Positions 19,229-28,008 of a DNA stretch of 64,000 nt are shown piece after piece; within the stretch, counting starts at the first letter, position 1; each line of letters begins with the position of its first letter. Source of the DNA: Saccharothrix sp. ST-888 (lineage in GTDB: Bacteria > Actinomycetota > Actinomycetes > Streptomycetales > Streptomycetaceae); assembly GCF_000955975.1 (NCBI RefSeq), contig NZ_JYJF01000011.1, positions 1 through 64,000 of the forward strand, in the 5' to 3' direction. The translations under genes and the position numbers were made by a program. The notes beneath the pieces are model-generated. The model worked only from the letters and a program-made list of their open reading frames with translations. It made no database searches and had not been told where the DNA came from.

Positions 19229-19777
19229 TCAGGGAATCACGATCACCGGCCGGTTGGCCCGCCTGGCCAGCCTGCCGGAGACCGAACCGAAGAGCTTGCC
19301 GAGCAGGCCGTGGGTGCTTCCCACCACGATCGCGTCGGCGGCGTACTCCCGGCCGACCTCCTCGATCTCGTGGCAGATGTCGCCGCCGCGCTCCACCAGG
19401 ATCCAGGGCACCCCGGCGAGGAAGTCCGCGCAGGCCAGTTCAAGGCCGAGGATCTCCGTACGGTGATCCGGGAGGTCGACGAAGACGGGGGGTTCGCAGC
19501 CGGCCCAGACCGTGGCCGGCAGGCGGTTGGCGACGTGGACGATCACCAGACCGCACTGGGAGCGACGCGCCATACCGACCGCGTACGCCAGCGCGCGCTC
19601 GCTGGAGAGCGAGCCGTCGAAACCGACCACGACACCGTGCTGGAAGGCCGGGTCGCAGGGGCGCACGGGCTGCTCCTGCGGCGTCGGGCCGCTCTCACTG
19701 TCGGCGCTGCCTGCTGCGCGGGCACCGCGCGGTCGGCCGACGGGTACACCGGCACCGTCCGTCACGGCATCCCCCAT
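19229..19777 (-). CDS. Universal stress protein (UspA family)
   Basis: 182 residues from ATG 19777, preferred because GGGGAG lies just upstream. The frame stays open to 20047, but that extension is Ala/Pro-rich and lacks a ribosome-binding site. The UspA fold starts at HGVVVGFDGSLSSERAL and ends with VVGSTHGLLGKLFGSVSGRL and ANRPVIVIP, the G-x2-G-x9-G-S/T ATP-binding pattern. It presumably binds ATP and acts in general stress survival. It is a single-domain protein with an about 50-residue disordered N-terminus. Confidence 0.88.
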   Translation of the reverse strand: MGDAVTDGAGVPVGRPRGARAAGSADSESGPTPQEQPVRPCDPAFQHGVVVGFDGSLSSERALAYAVGMARRSQCGLVIVHVANRLPATVWAGCEPPVFVDLPDHRTEILGLELACADFLAGVPWILVERGGDICHEIEEVGREYAADAIVVGSTHGLLGKLFGSVSGRLARRANRPVIVIP

Positions 19778-20541
19778 CTGCTCTCCCCGGTGATCGCCTC
19801 TCCGCTGCCGGGGCTTCGGCCAGCCCTTGCGGTCGGTGTCCCGGCCTGCGGCCGCCGCAGGCCGCCGACTGTCCGGTACGGCCGATGCGGCATGCTCAGG
19901 TGCGGTCGCGGTACCGCGCTCAAAGGCGCCCGCACCATGCGCAGCGGGCTCACCTGATGCTGGGGGCGCGGGGTCGTTCGGGACCGCGTCCGCCGGCCGC
20001 GCGGCAACACCTGCGTCAGCAGATCTGGAGGACTCAAAACCAGCCATGGCTCAAGGCTCTTCGAGTGGGGTCGGCCAACAGGAAAGGACGTGGTTGTCGA
20101 GGCAACAGGTCCGCCCATCACACCGATTCGGTCTCCGCAGAGCAGCACCGATTGTGACCTGTTCCTTTCAGAGTACGACGGGTACGAGGCCCGGCCCAGC
20201 AGCAGAGCCTCGAAACGGCGACGATCCCGCTAACGGGCGATGCGTGCGCCGATGTTTCACGCCCCCACTCGGCAGTTTCGCGCCTGCCGAGAAAGAGGTT
20301 CCCTGGAGCTTCGCCGAGGAGGGGCGCCGATGCAACAGCGCCCCCGCACACCGTGACCCGACTGTCATCGAGCGCTTCGCTCCGTCGGCGCTTCCCGGGC
20401 CGGTTGGTCGGCCGAGTACCCGTACCGCCCCATGCGCCCCAGCTGTCCCGTTGGTCCATGACGCTCCGGTTTCAGCCAATTACATCCGGTTCGGGCCTAC
20501 GTCTGGCAATTGCCTCATGCATACCCCGGGGTCCTGGCAGC
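19778..20541. other. Divergent intergenic region
   Basis: About 760 nt between the stress-protein gene and the HAD phosphatase gene (about 490 nt if the longer stress-protein start is used). From 20050 on it is less GC-rich. It carries ACAGGTC (20104-20110) and GACCTGT (20156-20162) as distant inverted arms. Nothing convincing is encoded; promoters for both flanking genes must lie here. Confidence 0.5.
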
Positions 20542-21393
20542 ATGCAGCGCATGCCGCTGCTCTTGTTCGATCTCGACAACACCCTGCTGCCCAGAGATGC
20601 CGCCTTCCTGGCCTGGGCCCAAGACTTCCTCGACGAAAACCGACTGCCCGCCGGCGACCTGAGCTGGTTCGCCACCATCGACGGCGGCGGCTACGTGCCG
20701 CGCAGTACCGTCCTCGGGGCGGCCAAGCGCCGCTACGGGCTCGACCACTCCCTGGAGTTCCTCCTCGCGCACTACCGGCGAGGCATCAACGCCCACATCC
20801 ACTGCCCCGCCTCACACATAGCGGCACTGCAGTCCGCCCGGGCGGCAGGCTGGACACTCGGGATCGTCAGCAACGGCAGCACCAAGCCGCAGTTGGAGAA
20901 GATCCACCGCACCGGTCTCGACCCCCTGGTGGACGGGTGGGTGATCTCCGAGGAGGCCCGCTGCGTGAAGCCGGACCCGCAGATCTTCGAGATCGCCGCC
21001 AGGCGCTGCGGAGTCATGCCGACCCGCGACTGGACCTCCCACACCTGGATGGTCGGCGACTACGGCCCCGCCGACATCGCGGGCGCCGAGGTGACCGGGC
21101 TGCGCAGCGTCTGGCTGCACCACGGCCGCCCCTGGGCCGAGGACGGCTACCGTCCCACCATCAGCGCGGCCGGCCTGCCGGAGGCCGTCGGGCTGGTCCT
21201 GAGCGCCCGCACCGCCCCCGGCTCCCAGCCGCGCCAACGACCCACCACCCGGGCCGGGTTCGCCACCGCAGCGTCAAGCCTCGCCCCACGGAGAGGAGTT
21301 CCGGAGGAGCGGCAGACTCTGGGCGTCGGCGCTGCGCCGTCGCCGCATCGGTACGCCACCGTCTCCCGGTTCACCGACGGCGCGACCGGCTGA
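20542..21393 (+). CDS. HAD-superfamily hydrolase
   Basis: 283 residues from ATG 20542 (a second ATG at 20551 is equally possible). HAD motif I is LLLFDLDNTLLP with the nucleophilic Asp, motif II is LGIVSNGSTKP, motif III is EARCVKPDPQIFEIAA with Lys, and motif IV is TWMVGDYGPADIAGA. A helical cap lies between motifs I and II (subfamily IA-like). It probably dephosphorylates a small metabolite in the cytoplasm; the substrate is unknown. The last about 50 residues are Arg/Ala-rich and go beyond the HAD fold. Confidence 0.88.
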   Translation: MQRMPLLLFDLDNTLLPRDAAFLAWAQDFLDENRLPAGDLSWFATIDGGGYVPRSTVLGAAKRRYGLDHSLEFLLAHYRRGINAHIHCPASHIAALQSARAAGWTLGIVSNGSTKPQLEKIHRTGLDPLVDGWVISEEARCVKPDPQIFEIAARRCGVMPTRDWTSHTWMVGDYGPADIAGAEVTGLRSVWLHHGRPWAEDGYRPTISAAGLPEAVGLVLSARTAPGSQPRQRPTTRAGFATAASSLAPRRGVPEERQTLGVGAAPSPHRYATVSRFTDGATG

Positions 21394-21543
21394 GCCGGCG
21401 GCACAAGGCCACAGGGCCACAGGCGCAGGGAGTGGGGAAGCACTGAAAGCGGCACACCAGGCCGGGGAGTACCGGGAACGGCCTGGCCGAGAGCTGCGGA
21501 CGGGCCGGCCCCCGAACTGGTCCGCAGTGGGCCGACCGAAGTG

Positions 21544-22437
21544 CTACCGCGAACGCCACCAGCGCGCCAGGCCCTGCTCGGTGAAGCCGAGTCTGCGGTA
21601 CAGGGGTTCACCGAGCAGCGTGGCCGTCAGCGTCGCCAGCCGCCCCGGGTGGGCCTCCAAGGCCTGTGAGAGCACGGCACGGGCGAGACCGTTCGAGCGG
21701 TGGGCCGGCAGGGTGGCGACCCAGTAGACGCCCACCGTCTCACCGTTGTCGTACGTCACACAGGCGGCAGCCGGCTGCCCGTTTACACCCCGACCGAAGG
21801 AGGCCGACCGCTGGTCAGCTCCGTCAGCTCCGTCAACTTCGTACAGTCCGTCAACTCCGCCCACCCGGGCCAGCCAGAAGCGGAAGCCGGGCTGCTCCAG
21901 CAGCTCCGGCGGCAGCAGCCTGCCCCGGCTGCCGGGCTGTCCACCCGCCACCGGGAAGCCGTCCACCACGGTCCGTTCCACCTCGGCGAGGCCGTCGGCG
22001 TCGGTCTCCTCACCTACCGTCAGAAGCACTGCGGGGGCGCCGACCACCGCGCCCGGCCGGGCTGCCCCGGTGTGGCGCGGGCTCGGCCGGTCCGCCACCG
22101 CATCGGGTTCACGCGTCATCACCGGCATCGGCAGCGAGGGTTCGAGCCCGGAGGCAGCGAGTTCCAGACCCTGGTACGGGTCCTCCAGGCAGCACCGTCC
22201 GGTGTCCCATTCACGGAGCAGAGTGCGTATTTCCGCAGTCAGCTTCTGCGGATCCGGGTACGGGCGGGTGATCACGACCCGGGGGAGATCGGCGCCGTCG
22301 CGGGCACAGCGCACCGCGGTGAATCCGGGCCTGCGGAGGTGATCCCAACCACGTGCCCGCGCCTGGGCGGACCAGAAGTCCGCCGCGTTGTCGTTGGCCT
22401 GTTCGAGCCTGCTCCGCAGCTCCGAGGTGGATCTCAT
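21544..22437 (-). CDS. GNAT-family N-acetyltransferase
   Basis: 297 residues. The C-terminal about 90 residues are the GNAT core: ETVGVYWVATLPAHRSNGLA is motif A (acetyl-CoA pyrophosphate loop, here R-S-N-G-L-A), followed by AVLSQALEAHPG and TLLGEPLYRRLGFTEQG. The N-terminal two thirds is a divergent domain rich in Asp/Gly, without a clear second GNAT site. The acetyl acceptor is unknown. The gene is divergent from adpA. Confidence 0.85.
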   Translation of the reverse strand: MRSTSELRSRLEQANDNAADFWSAQARARGWDHLRRPGFTAVRCARDGADLPRVVITRPYPDPQKLTAEIRTLLREWDTGRCCLEDPYQGLELAASGLEPSLPMPVMTREPDAVADRPSPRHTGAARPGAVVGAPAVLLTVGEETDADGLAEVERTVVDGFPVAGGQPGSRGRLLPPELLEQPGFRFWLARVGGVDGLYEVDGADGADQRSASFGRGVNGQPAAACVTYDNGETVGVYWVATLPAHRSNGLARAVLSQALEAHPGRLATLTATLLGEPLYRRLGFTEQGLARWWRSR

Positions 22438-22869
22438 GAGTCGACCCTAACCACCCGTCACAAAATCCCGGTCAGGCCCTTGAAGGCTGGGGAGTGGGCC
22501 GCGCAATGGGCTCGCGGCAGCGCACGGCGAAAGGTCACGCGCCCCCTTCTCCAACCGTCTGTTTTCAGTCAATCTCGGCCCACCCCCTACCCATTGGGCA
22601 AAGCCGCAGCCCAGACCGCTCGGCGCCGCGCCGCCCGCCTTGATCCCCGACAACGGGTCGTGCAACAACAAGCCACCGTTCCCCCCGCCCCCTTCCCAGA
22701 GGGGTCGCGGGATGCCACGCTTCGTGATCGAATGCATCACGCCAAATTGCCATGTCGACATAGCGTCGGATGGTGAACTTGTCACAACGGCAACGGTCCA
22801 CCCAGTAGATTCGATCTTGGCGAACAGTGCGGCACCACCACACCACACCACCGAGGGGGCTGGAGCGCC
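22438..22869 (+). promoter_or_regulatory. Long upstream region of adpA
   Basis: 432 nt without a gene. The last 150 nt are clearly less GC-rich; TAGATT at 22807-22812 is the best -10-like box. In Streptomyces the adpA upstream region is a hub bound by several developmental regulators including AdpA itself; I could not find a convincing AdpA consensus site (TGGCSNGWWY) by eye. Confidence 0.45.
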
Positions 22870-25284
22870 TTGAGCAGGGTGAGCAGGAGCGACGCGGGTC
22901 CTGACGGCGGCCAGTCGCCGACCGGTCGCACGAGCCGGGCCGCCAGAGGCGACGTGCCCGCGCAGCCGCCGATGTCGAGTCCGACGACCAGACTGCCCCG
23001 GGTGCCGCAGACCGGCCCGCACACCGCCGTTCCCCGCTCCGCCAACGCTCCCCAGCCCGCGAAGCCGTACTACGGGCCGCAGAGCCCGCTCGTGTCCCGT
23101 CCGGGCACTACGGCGTTCACCAACCTTCCCGTGGGACAGGCAGGTTACCCGGTCCCCGCGCCCTCGTACGCGACTGCGGGCCCGCCGGTGGAGCTGGCGT
23201 CGGACGGCACCGCGCTGCTGGCTCCCGGGGCCGGCGCGGGTCAGTTCACCGGTCAGCACGGGAATCAGCACACCGGTCAGCACGGCGCGGCGGCCGGCAC
23301 CACGGCCGCGACCGGCACCGCCGCGACGGTCACGGTGGTCGCCGCGGCGGCCGCCGCAGCTGCCGCTGCCGCCGCCGGTTCCGCAGGCTCGTCGACGGCC
23401 GTCCTGGCCGCTGTGCCAAGGAAACTGTCGGGTCGTCGGCGGCGCGAGACGGTCGCCGTGCTGATCTTCGGCGGCGCTCCCATCTTCGAGAGTTCCATCC
23501 CGCTCTCGGTCTTCGGCGTGGACCGCCAGGACGCGGGGGTTCCCCGGTACCGCCTGCTGGTCTGCGCAGGCGAGGAGGGTCCGCTCGCCACCACCGGCGG
23601 CCTCACCCTCACAGCCCCGTACGGTCTGGAGGCACTCGCCCGGGCCGGGACGATCGTCGTACCGGCCTGGCGCTCCATCTCCCAGCCGCCGCCGGTCGAA
23701 GCCATCGCCGCGCTGCGCAAGGCCCACCACGAGGGCGCCCGGATCATCGGGCTGTGCACGGGCGCGTTCGTCCTGGCGGCGGCGGGCCTGCTGGACGGCC
23801 GTCCGGCCACCACGCACTGGATGTACGCCCCGACGCTGGCCAAGCGCTACCCCCGGGTGCACGTCGACCCGCGCGAACTCTTCGTGGACGACGGGGACGT
23901 GCTCACCTCCGCCGGTACAGCCGCCGGGATCGACCTCTGTCTGCACGTCGTCCGGACCGACCACGGCGCCGAGGCGGCCAATGCGCTGGCCCGCCGCCTG
24001 GTGGTGCCGAGCCGTCGCGGCGGCGGCGGACAGGCCCAGTACATCGATCAGTCATTACCTGAAGAGATCGGCAACGACCCGCTCGCCGAGGTCGTGACCT
24101 GGGCGCTCGAGAACCTCAACCAGCAGTTCGACGTGGAGGTGCTCGCCGCCCGCGCCTACATGAGCCGCCGGACCTTCGACCGGCGCTTCCGTACGCTCAC
24201 CGGCAGTGCGCCGCTGCAGTGGCTGATCACCCAGCGGGTGCTGCAGGCGCAACGGCTGCTGGAGACCTCCGAACTGTCCGTGGACGATGTCGCGCGCCGC
24301 TGCGGCTTCCGCTCCCCGGTCGCTCTGCGGGGCCACTTCCGCCGTCAGTTGGGGGTCTCACCGGCCGCGTACCGGACGGGCTACCGCGCCCGGCGGCCGA
24401 TGCCGGCCACCGCCACCGTACCGCCGCAGGGGCACCCGGGGCTGGGGCACCCGACACCGGGGTATCCGGCGTCGGGCGGTTACCCGGCGACCGGCGGCCA
24501 CCCGGCGGAGCGCCTGTCGAGCCTGACGGGGGCAGCCGGTTCGCCCGGCACGGCCGCCGGAGCGGCGGGCGGGCCCGCCTCCGGGTCGGCCGGTTTCGCC
24601 GGAGCCGCGGGCGGCGTCGGCGCAGCCGCCGCAGGGGCGACCGGGACTGCGGCGGCCGGCGGTCCGGCGGGCGGGAACTCACCGGCCGGGTCCGCGACGG
24701 GTTCGCCCTCCGGGTACCCGTCGTCGAACCTGCCGGGTGCCGGAACGGCCGCGGCCTCCGCCATGCCACCCGCCAGGGGGCGGTTCCGTCCGGTCGTTCC
24801 GCCGCAGCCGGGCGCGGGTGGCGGCCGGCCGGCCAGGCCCGGCGAGCGGCCCGCGGAGCGGTCGGTCGACCGTCCCTCGGAACGACAAGGACGGCAGGGC
24901 GAGCGGCTGACCGAGCGTCTGTCGGACCGTTCGTCGGAACGGGCCGTCGAGCACGCGGTCGCGGAGGACGAGGCGCACGGCCGCCCCGCCGCCCGGGGGC
25001 TCGGCCAGCGGCACCGCGCCGACGGCACCGCCCTTCCGCACGCCCACACGTCCGGCATCCCGGCGCCCGGCAGGCACCTGGCCGGTGATCGTCCGGGCGG
25101 CGGCTTCGCGGACGCCGATCCCGACAGCGGTCATGCGGGCGGCGCCGGCGCCGAACACCGCGGGGAGCACGGCGCCGACCGGACGGCCGACGCCCCGGGC
25201 GGGAGCACCGAGACCGGCAGCACGGCACGCTCCGCCGAGGCGGGCCGTCAACTGTCCGGCTCGCGTGATCGCGCCGTAGGGTGA
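22870..25284 (+). CDS. adpA: AdpA, AraC-family global developmental regulator, with long terminal extensions
   Basis: 804 residues from TTG 22870 (GTG 22879 is possible). The core is AdpA: a DJ-1/PfpI-like domain at about 190-365 (RRRRETVAVLIFGGAPIFES, IGLCTGAFVLAAAGLLDGRP) and an AraC HTH domain at about 400-508 (VLAARAYMSRRTFDRRFRT, VARRCGFRSPVALRGHFRRQ). AdpA activates hundreds of genes for aerial growth and secondary metabolism in Streptomyces. Leu396, in the linker SLPEEIG, is encoded by TTA (24055-24057), the rare codon read only by bldA tRNA and conserved at this site in Streptomyces adpA. Typical AdpA is about 400 residues. Here an about 185-residue Pro/Ala-rich N-terminus and an about 295-residue Gly/Ala/Pro-rich then Arg/Glu-rich C-terminus are added, both low-complexity. 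The orn gene follows with a 6-nt gap. Confidence 0.93.
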   Translation: MSRVSRSDAGPDGGQSPTGRTSRAARGDVPAQPPMSSPTTRLPRVPQTGPHTAVPRSANAPQPAKPYYGPQSPLVSRPGTTAFTNLPVGQAGYPVPAPSYATAGPPVELASDGTALLAPGAGAGQFTGQHGNQHTGQHGAAAGTTAATGTAATVTVVAAAAAAAAAAAAGSAGSSTAVLAAVPRKLSGRRRRETVAVLIFGGAPIFESSIPLSVFGVDRQDAGVPRYRLLVCAGEEGPLATTGGLTLTAPYGLEALARAGTIVVPAWRSISQPPPVEAIAALRKAHHEGARIIGLCTGAFVLAAAGLLDGRPATTHWMYAPTLAKRYPRVHVDPRELFVDDGDVLTSAGTAAGIDLCLHVVRTDHGAEAANALARRLVVPSRRGGGGQAQYIDQSLPEEIGNDPLAEVVTWALENLNQQFDVEVLAARAYMSRRTFDRRFRTLTGSAPLQWLITQRVLQAQRLLETSELSVDDVARRCGFRSPVALRGHFRRQLGVSPAAYRTGYRARRPMPATATVPPQGHPGLGHPTPGYPASGGYPATGGHPAERLSSLTGAAGSPGTAAGAAGGPASGSAGFAGAAGGVGAAAAGATGTAAAGGPAGGNSPAGSATGSPSGYPSSNLPGAGTAAASAMPPARGRFRPVVPPQPGAGGGRPARPGERPAERSVDRPSERQGRQGERLTERLSDRSSERAVEHAVAEDEAHGRPAARGLGQRHRADGTALPHAHTSGIPAPGRHLAGDRPGGGFADADPDSGHAGGAGAEHRGEHGADRTADAPGGSTETGSTARSAEAGRQLSGSRDRAVG

Positions 25285-25289
25285 GGTGC

Positions 25290-25892
25290 GTGAATGACCG
25301 TTTGGTATGGATCGACTGTGAAATGACGGGGCTCGACCTCGACCGGGACGCCCTGGTCGAGGTCGCCGCCCTGGTGACCGACTCCGAGCTGAACATCCTC
25401 GGCGAGGGAGTGGACGTCATCATCCGCCCGCCGGCCGAGGCGCTGGCCAACATGCCCGAGATCGTGCGCACCATGCACACCTCGTCCGGGCTGCTGGACG
25501 AGCTGGAGCACGGCATGACGCTCGCCGAGGCGGAGGAGCGCGTCCTCGCCTACGTCCGGGAGCACGTCCCGGAGGCCGGCAAGACCCCCCTGTGCGGGAA
25601 CTCGGTCGCCACCGACCGGGGCTTCCTCTCCCGCGACATGCCCGCCCTCGAAGGCCACCTGCACTACCGGATCGTGGACGTCTCCTCGATCAAGGAGCTG
25701 GCCCGCCGCTGGTACCCGCGCGCCTACTACAACAGCCCGCAGAAGGGCGGCAGCCACCGGGCGCTCGCGGACATCCGCGAGAGCATCGCCGAACTCCGTT
25801 ACTACCGCGAGGCCGTGTTCGTCGAACAGCCCGGCCCCGACACCGACGCCGCCCGCGCGATCGCGGCGAAGTACCAGCTGCCGACCGAGTGA
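25290..25892 (+). CDS. orn: Oligoribonuclease
   Basis: 200 residues from GTG 25290 (VNDRLVWIDCEMTG). A DEDDh 3'-5' exonuclease: Asp and Glu in WIDCEMTGLD, a middle Asp in GNSVATDRGFL, and His and Asp in SHRALADIRES. It degrades 2-5-nt RNA and pGpG, finishing RNA turnover and cyclic-di-GMP breakdown. In Streptomyces, orn lies directly after adpA and is needed for normal development, and this arrangement is kept here. TAGGGT (25277-25282), which overlaps the adpA stop, lies exactly 7 nt before the GTG, so orn may also have its own leaderless transcript. Confidence 0.96.
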   Translation: MNDRLVWIDCEMTGLDLDRDALVEVAALVTDSELNILGEGVDVIIRPPAEALANMPEIVRTMHTSSGLLDELEHGMTLAEAEERVLAYVREHVPEAGKTPLCGNSVATDRGFLSRDMPALEGHLHYRIVDVSSIKELARRWYPRAYYNSPQKGGSHRALADIRESIAELRYYREAVFVEQPGPDTDAARAIAAKYQLPTE

Positions 25893-26015
25893 CCGAGGTC
25901 CGGCCGCCCGTCCTCACGACCCGAACATCAACCCTGGCGCGAGCACCCTCTCGGATCCTGTAGAGTTCTCTGTGTCGGAGCGGGAACGCGAAAGCGGGAA
26001 AGCGCCGGACAGATG

Positions 26016-26091
26016 GTGGGTGTAGCTCAGTTGGTAGAGCACCTGGTTGTGGTCCAGGTGGCCGCGGGTTCGAGTCCCGTCACTCACCCCA
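26016..26091 (+). tRNA. tRNA-His (anticodon GTG)
   Basis: A full cloverleaf: acceptor GTGGGTG/CACTCAC with one G-U pair, D arm GCTC/GAGC, anticodon stem CCTGG/CCAGG with loop TTGTGGT (GTG at 26049-26051), and T arm GCGGG/CCCGT. G at 26015 can be the extra G(-1) opposite C73, the tRNA-His identity element. CCA is encoded. TAGAGT (25961-25966) is the likely -10. Confidence 0.97.
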
Positions 26092-26095
26092 ACAG

Positions 26096-26134
26096 CCTTG
26101 AGGGGCAGATCTCCTGGAGATCTGCCCCTCAAGG
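26096..26134 (+). terminator. Intrinsic terminator after tRNA-His
   Basis: A near-perfect hairpin with 19-nt arms (left 26096-26114, right 26116-26134) followed by CGTTTCTG. Confidence 0.85.
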
Positions 26135-26303
26135 CGTTTCTGCGTTGCGGACTTTCGCGCCCTCCCGCCGCCCACCGCCCGCTTTCCCGCCGTCCGCTTT
26201 CCCGTTGCTCTCCCACCGCCCGCGCCGCAGCCGGCCCGCACGGGGCGGGAAAGATTTCCGGTGCCCCTCCCCGAACAAGCTACCCACTAGTAACATCATC
26301 GCC

Positions 26304-26750
26304 ATGACCACACCTTCGATCGGCCAGCTGCTCGACTCCACCGTGCCGATGGCCCGCACCCTCAAGCTCGAGTACCTGGAGACCAGCCCCGAGCAGGCCG
26401 TGCTCCGGCTGCCGGACCAGCCGGAGTTCCACAACCACGTCGGCGGCCCGCACGCCGGTGCGATGTTCACCCTGGCCGAGTCGGCGAGCGGCTGCATCGT
26501 CCTCGCGGCCTTCAGCGACCAGCTGTCGCGTGCCGTGCCGCTCGCGGTGAACGCCGAGATCTCCTACAAGAAGCTGGCGATGGGCGTGGTCACCGCCACC
26601 GCGACGCTCGGCCGACCGGCCGCCGACATCGTCGCCGAACTGGACAAGGGCGAGCGCCCCGAGTTCCCGGTGACCGTCGAGATCACCCGCGCCGACGGCG
26701 CCGTCACCGGCGTGATGACCATCACCTGGACCCTGCGCCCCAACTCCTGA
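26304..26750 (+). CDS. Hotdog-fold protein (DUF4442/PaaI-like thioesterase family)
   Basis: 148 residues. HNHVGGPHAGAMFTLAESASG is the hotdog helix region where PaaI-type thioesterases keep their catalytic Asp/Glu; here Glu in TLAESASG is a candidate. VPLAVNAEISYKKLAMG and VTATATLGRP form the typical strands. It probably hydrolyses an acyl-CoA or acts as an acyl-binding protein. There is no Shine-Dalgarno sequence; TAACAT (26291-26296) is 7 nt before the ATG. Confidence 0.8.
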   Translation: MTTPSIGQLLDSTVPMARTLKLEYLETSPEQAVLRLPDQPEFHNHVGGPHAGAMFTLAESASGCIVLAAFSDQLSRAVPLAVNAEISYKKLAMGVVTATATLGRPAADIVAELDKGERPEFPVTVEITRADGAVTGVMTITWTLRPNS

Positions 26751-26834
26751 GCCTGCGGCTCCGAACGTCCCCTCAGCCCGGCCCCAGGGCCCCCGCGGGT
26801 TCTGCGGGGCCGGCCGGGGCGGACGACGCGGCGG

Positions 26835-26874
26835 GCGCCCCGTCCGGCTCCGGGCCCGAGCCCGGACGGGGCGC
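26835..26874. terminator. Strong hairpin terminator in a 370-nt intergenic region
   Basis: Arms of 13 bp, GCGCCCCGTCCGG (26835-26847) and CCGGACGGGGCGC (26862-26874). It follows the thioesterase gene. The rest of 26751-27123 shows no credible gene. Confidence 0.65.
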
Positions 26875-27123
26875 TCCGGCGAGTCCTGGTGCCGGACCTT
26901 TCCGAGGCATCGGAACCGGGAAGTACGCCGCCCATCCGAAGCGCCGTCAGATCGGCTGAAAGCCGCCCTCCGGACCACCTCCGCCCCCGGGCCGGGAGCG
27001 GTCGGCGCCTCCGCCTGGCCGGAGCGCCGGGCTGCGGCAGGCACCTCCGTACCGGTCCGCCGCGATGACGGAATGTCACCACGGTGCGTGACCAAACGCC
27101 CTCGGTGCTCGTTCTCCCATCAC

Positions 27124-27924
27124 ATGCGAGCCAATCACGCGATCCCAGCGCAGCCTGCAGCCTCCCCCGTCCGGCCCGCCGGCCCGGGCCGCGGTGCGCG
27201 GCAGTACGGCGGGCGGCTGCCTCGCCCCCGCGCCCTCGCCGCGGGCGGCGCGATGCTCGCCCAGGTGTGGGGTCTGGGCCTGGGCGTCACCAGTGCGTAC
27301 GCGGCGACGGCCGAGCCCGACACCGACCTGGTCAGCAGGGCCGACGCCCCCGCCCTGCTGGACGGGCTGACCGGCACCGCCGCACCCGTCCTGCAGCATC
27401 CGACCGCGCCCGTCGAGCAGGTGCTCCAGGACCGGATCAGGGCCGGCGGGCTGCCGCTTCCGGGACAGGCGACCACCGTGCCCGACGCCTTCGCGATCGC
27501 CGCCGTGCTGCTGCCCGCCGTCCCGCCGCAGCCTCGCGGGGACGGCGTCCCGCGCGCCTCGCGGTCTAACCCGGCCGAGACGGAGGCCCGGCCCGCGGTC
27601 GGGACGGGCGTACCGGCCCAGCAGGCCGCCGCCCTCGCCGCCGACCCCGCCGCAGTGCCGTCGCCGGTCGCACCCGGTGGCGCCGGTACGGCAGGTGCGG
27701 TGCTCGCCCCCGGCGCGGCCTGGCCCGCCGACGAGGCCGGCCCGCTCTCCGAACAGCTCCGGGATCCGGCGCAGCCGCTCACCGACGACGGGCTCGCGCT
27801 CACCGCCGCCGCCCCTGTCGAGGCGGGCGACGAACTCACCGCCGTACTCGTCCCGATCGCGGGGGGCATGCTGCTCACCGGCGCCGCGATGTACAAGCAC
27901 CGGGGACTGCCGCGCGGACACTGA
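27124..27924 (+). CDS. Secreted/membrane-anchored hypothetical protein
   Basis: 266 residues from ATG 27124; the frame also starts at ATG 27073, and neither has a good ribosome-binding site. A basic N-terminus (GRGARQYGGRLPRPRALAAG) precedes a hydrophobic segment (AMLAQVWGLGLGVTSAYA) with AYA-ATA as a likely signal peptidase site. The middle 170 residues are Ala/Pro/Gly-rich. A C-terminal hydrophobic stretch, VLVPIAGGMLLTGAAMY, followed by KHRGLPRGH, looks like a membrane anchor with a positive cytoplasmic tail. There is no sortase motif. The family is not recognised; a cell-surface role is inferred. Confidence 0.65.
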   Translation: MRANHAIPAQPAASPVRPAGPGRGARQYGGRLPRPRALAAGGAMLAQVWGLGLGVTSAYAATAEPDTDLVSRADAPALLDGLTGTAAPVLQHPTAPVEQVLQDRIRAGGLPLPGQATTVPDAFAIAAVLLPAVPPQPRGDGVPRASRSNPAETEARPAVGTGVPAQQAAALAADPAAVPSPVAPGGAGTAGAVLAPGAAWPADEAGPLSEQLRDPAQPLTDDGLALTAAAPVEAGDELTAVLVPIAGGMLLTGAAMYKHRGLPRGH

Positions 27925-28008
27925 GCGCGGCTCGGGGTCAGCCGGGGGCGCAGCCCAGGGCCCGGGCCGGCGGTGCCGGTCCGGCCGGGGATCGGCGCGC
28001 GCCGGGGC

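Noticed and set aside
22982..23060. Possible AdpA binding sites in its own N-terminal coding region
   Set aside because: I could not find a clear TGGCSNGWWY match by eye; a motif scan would be needed.
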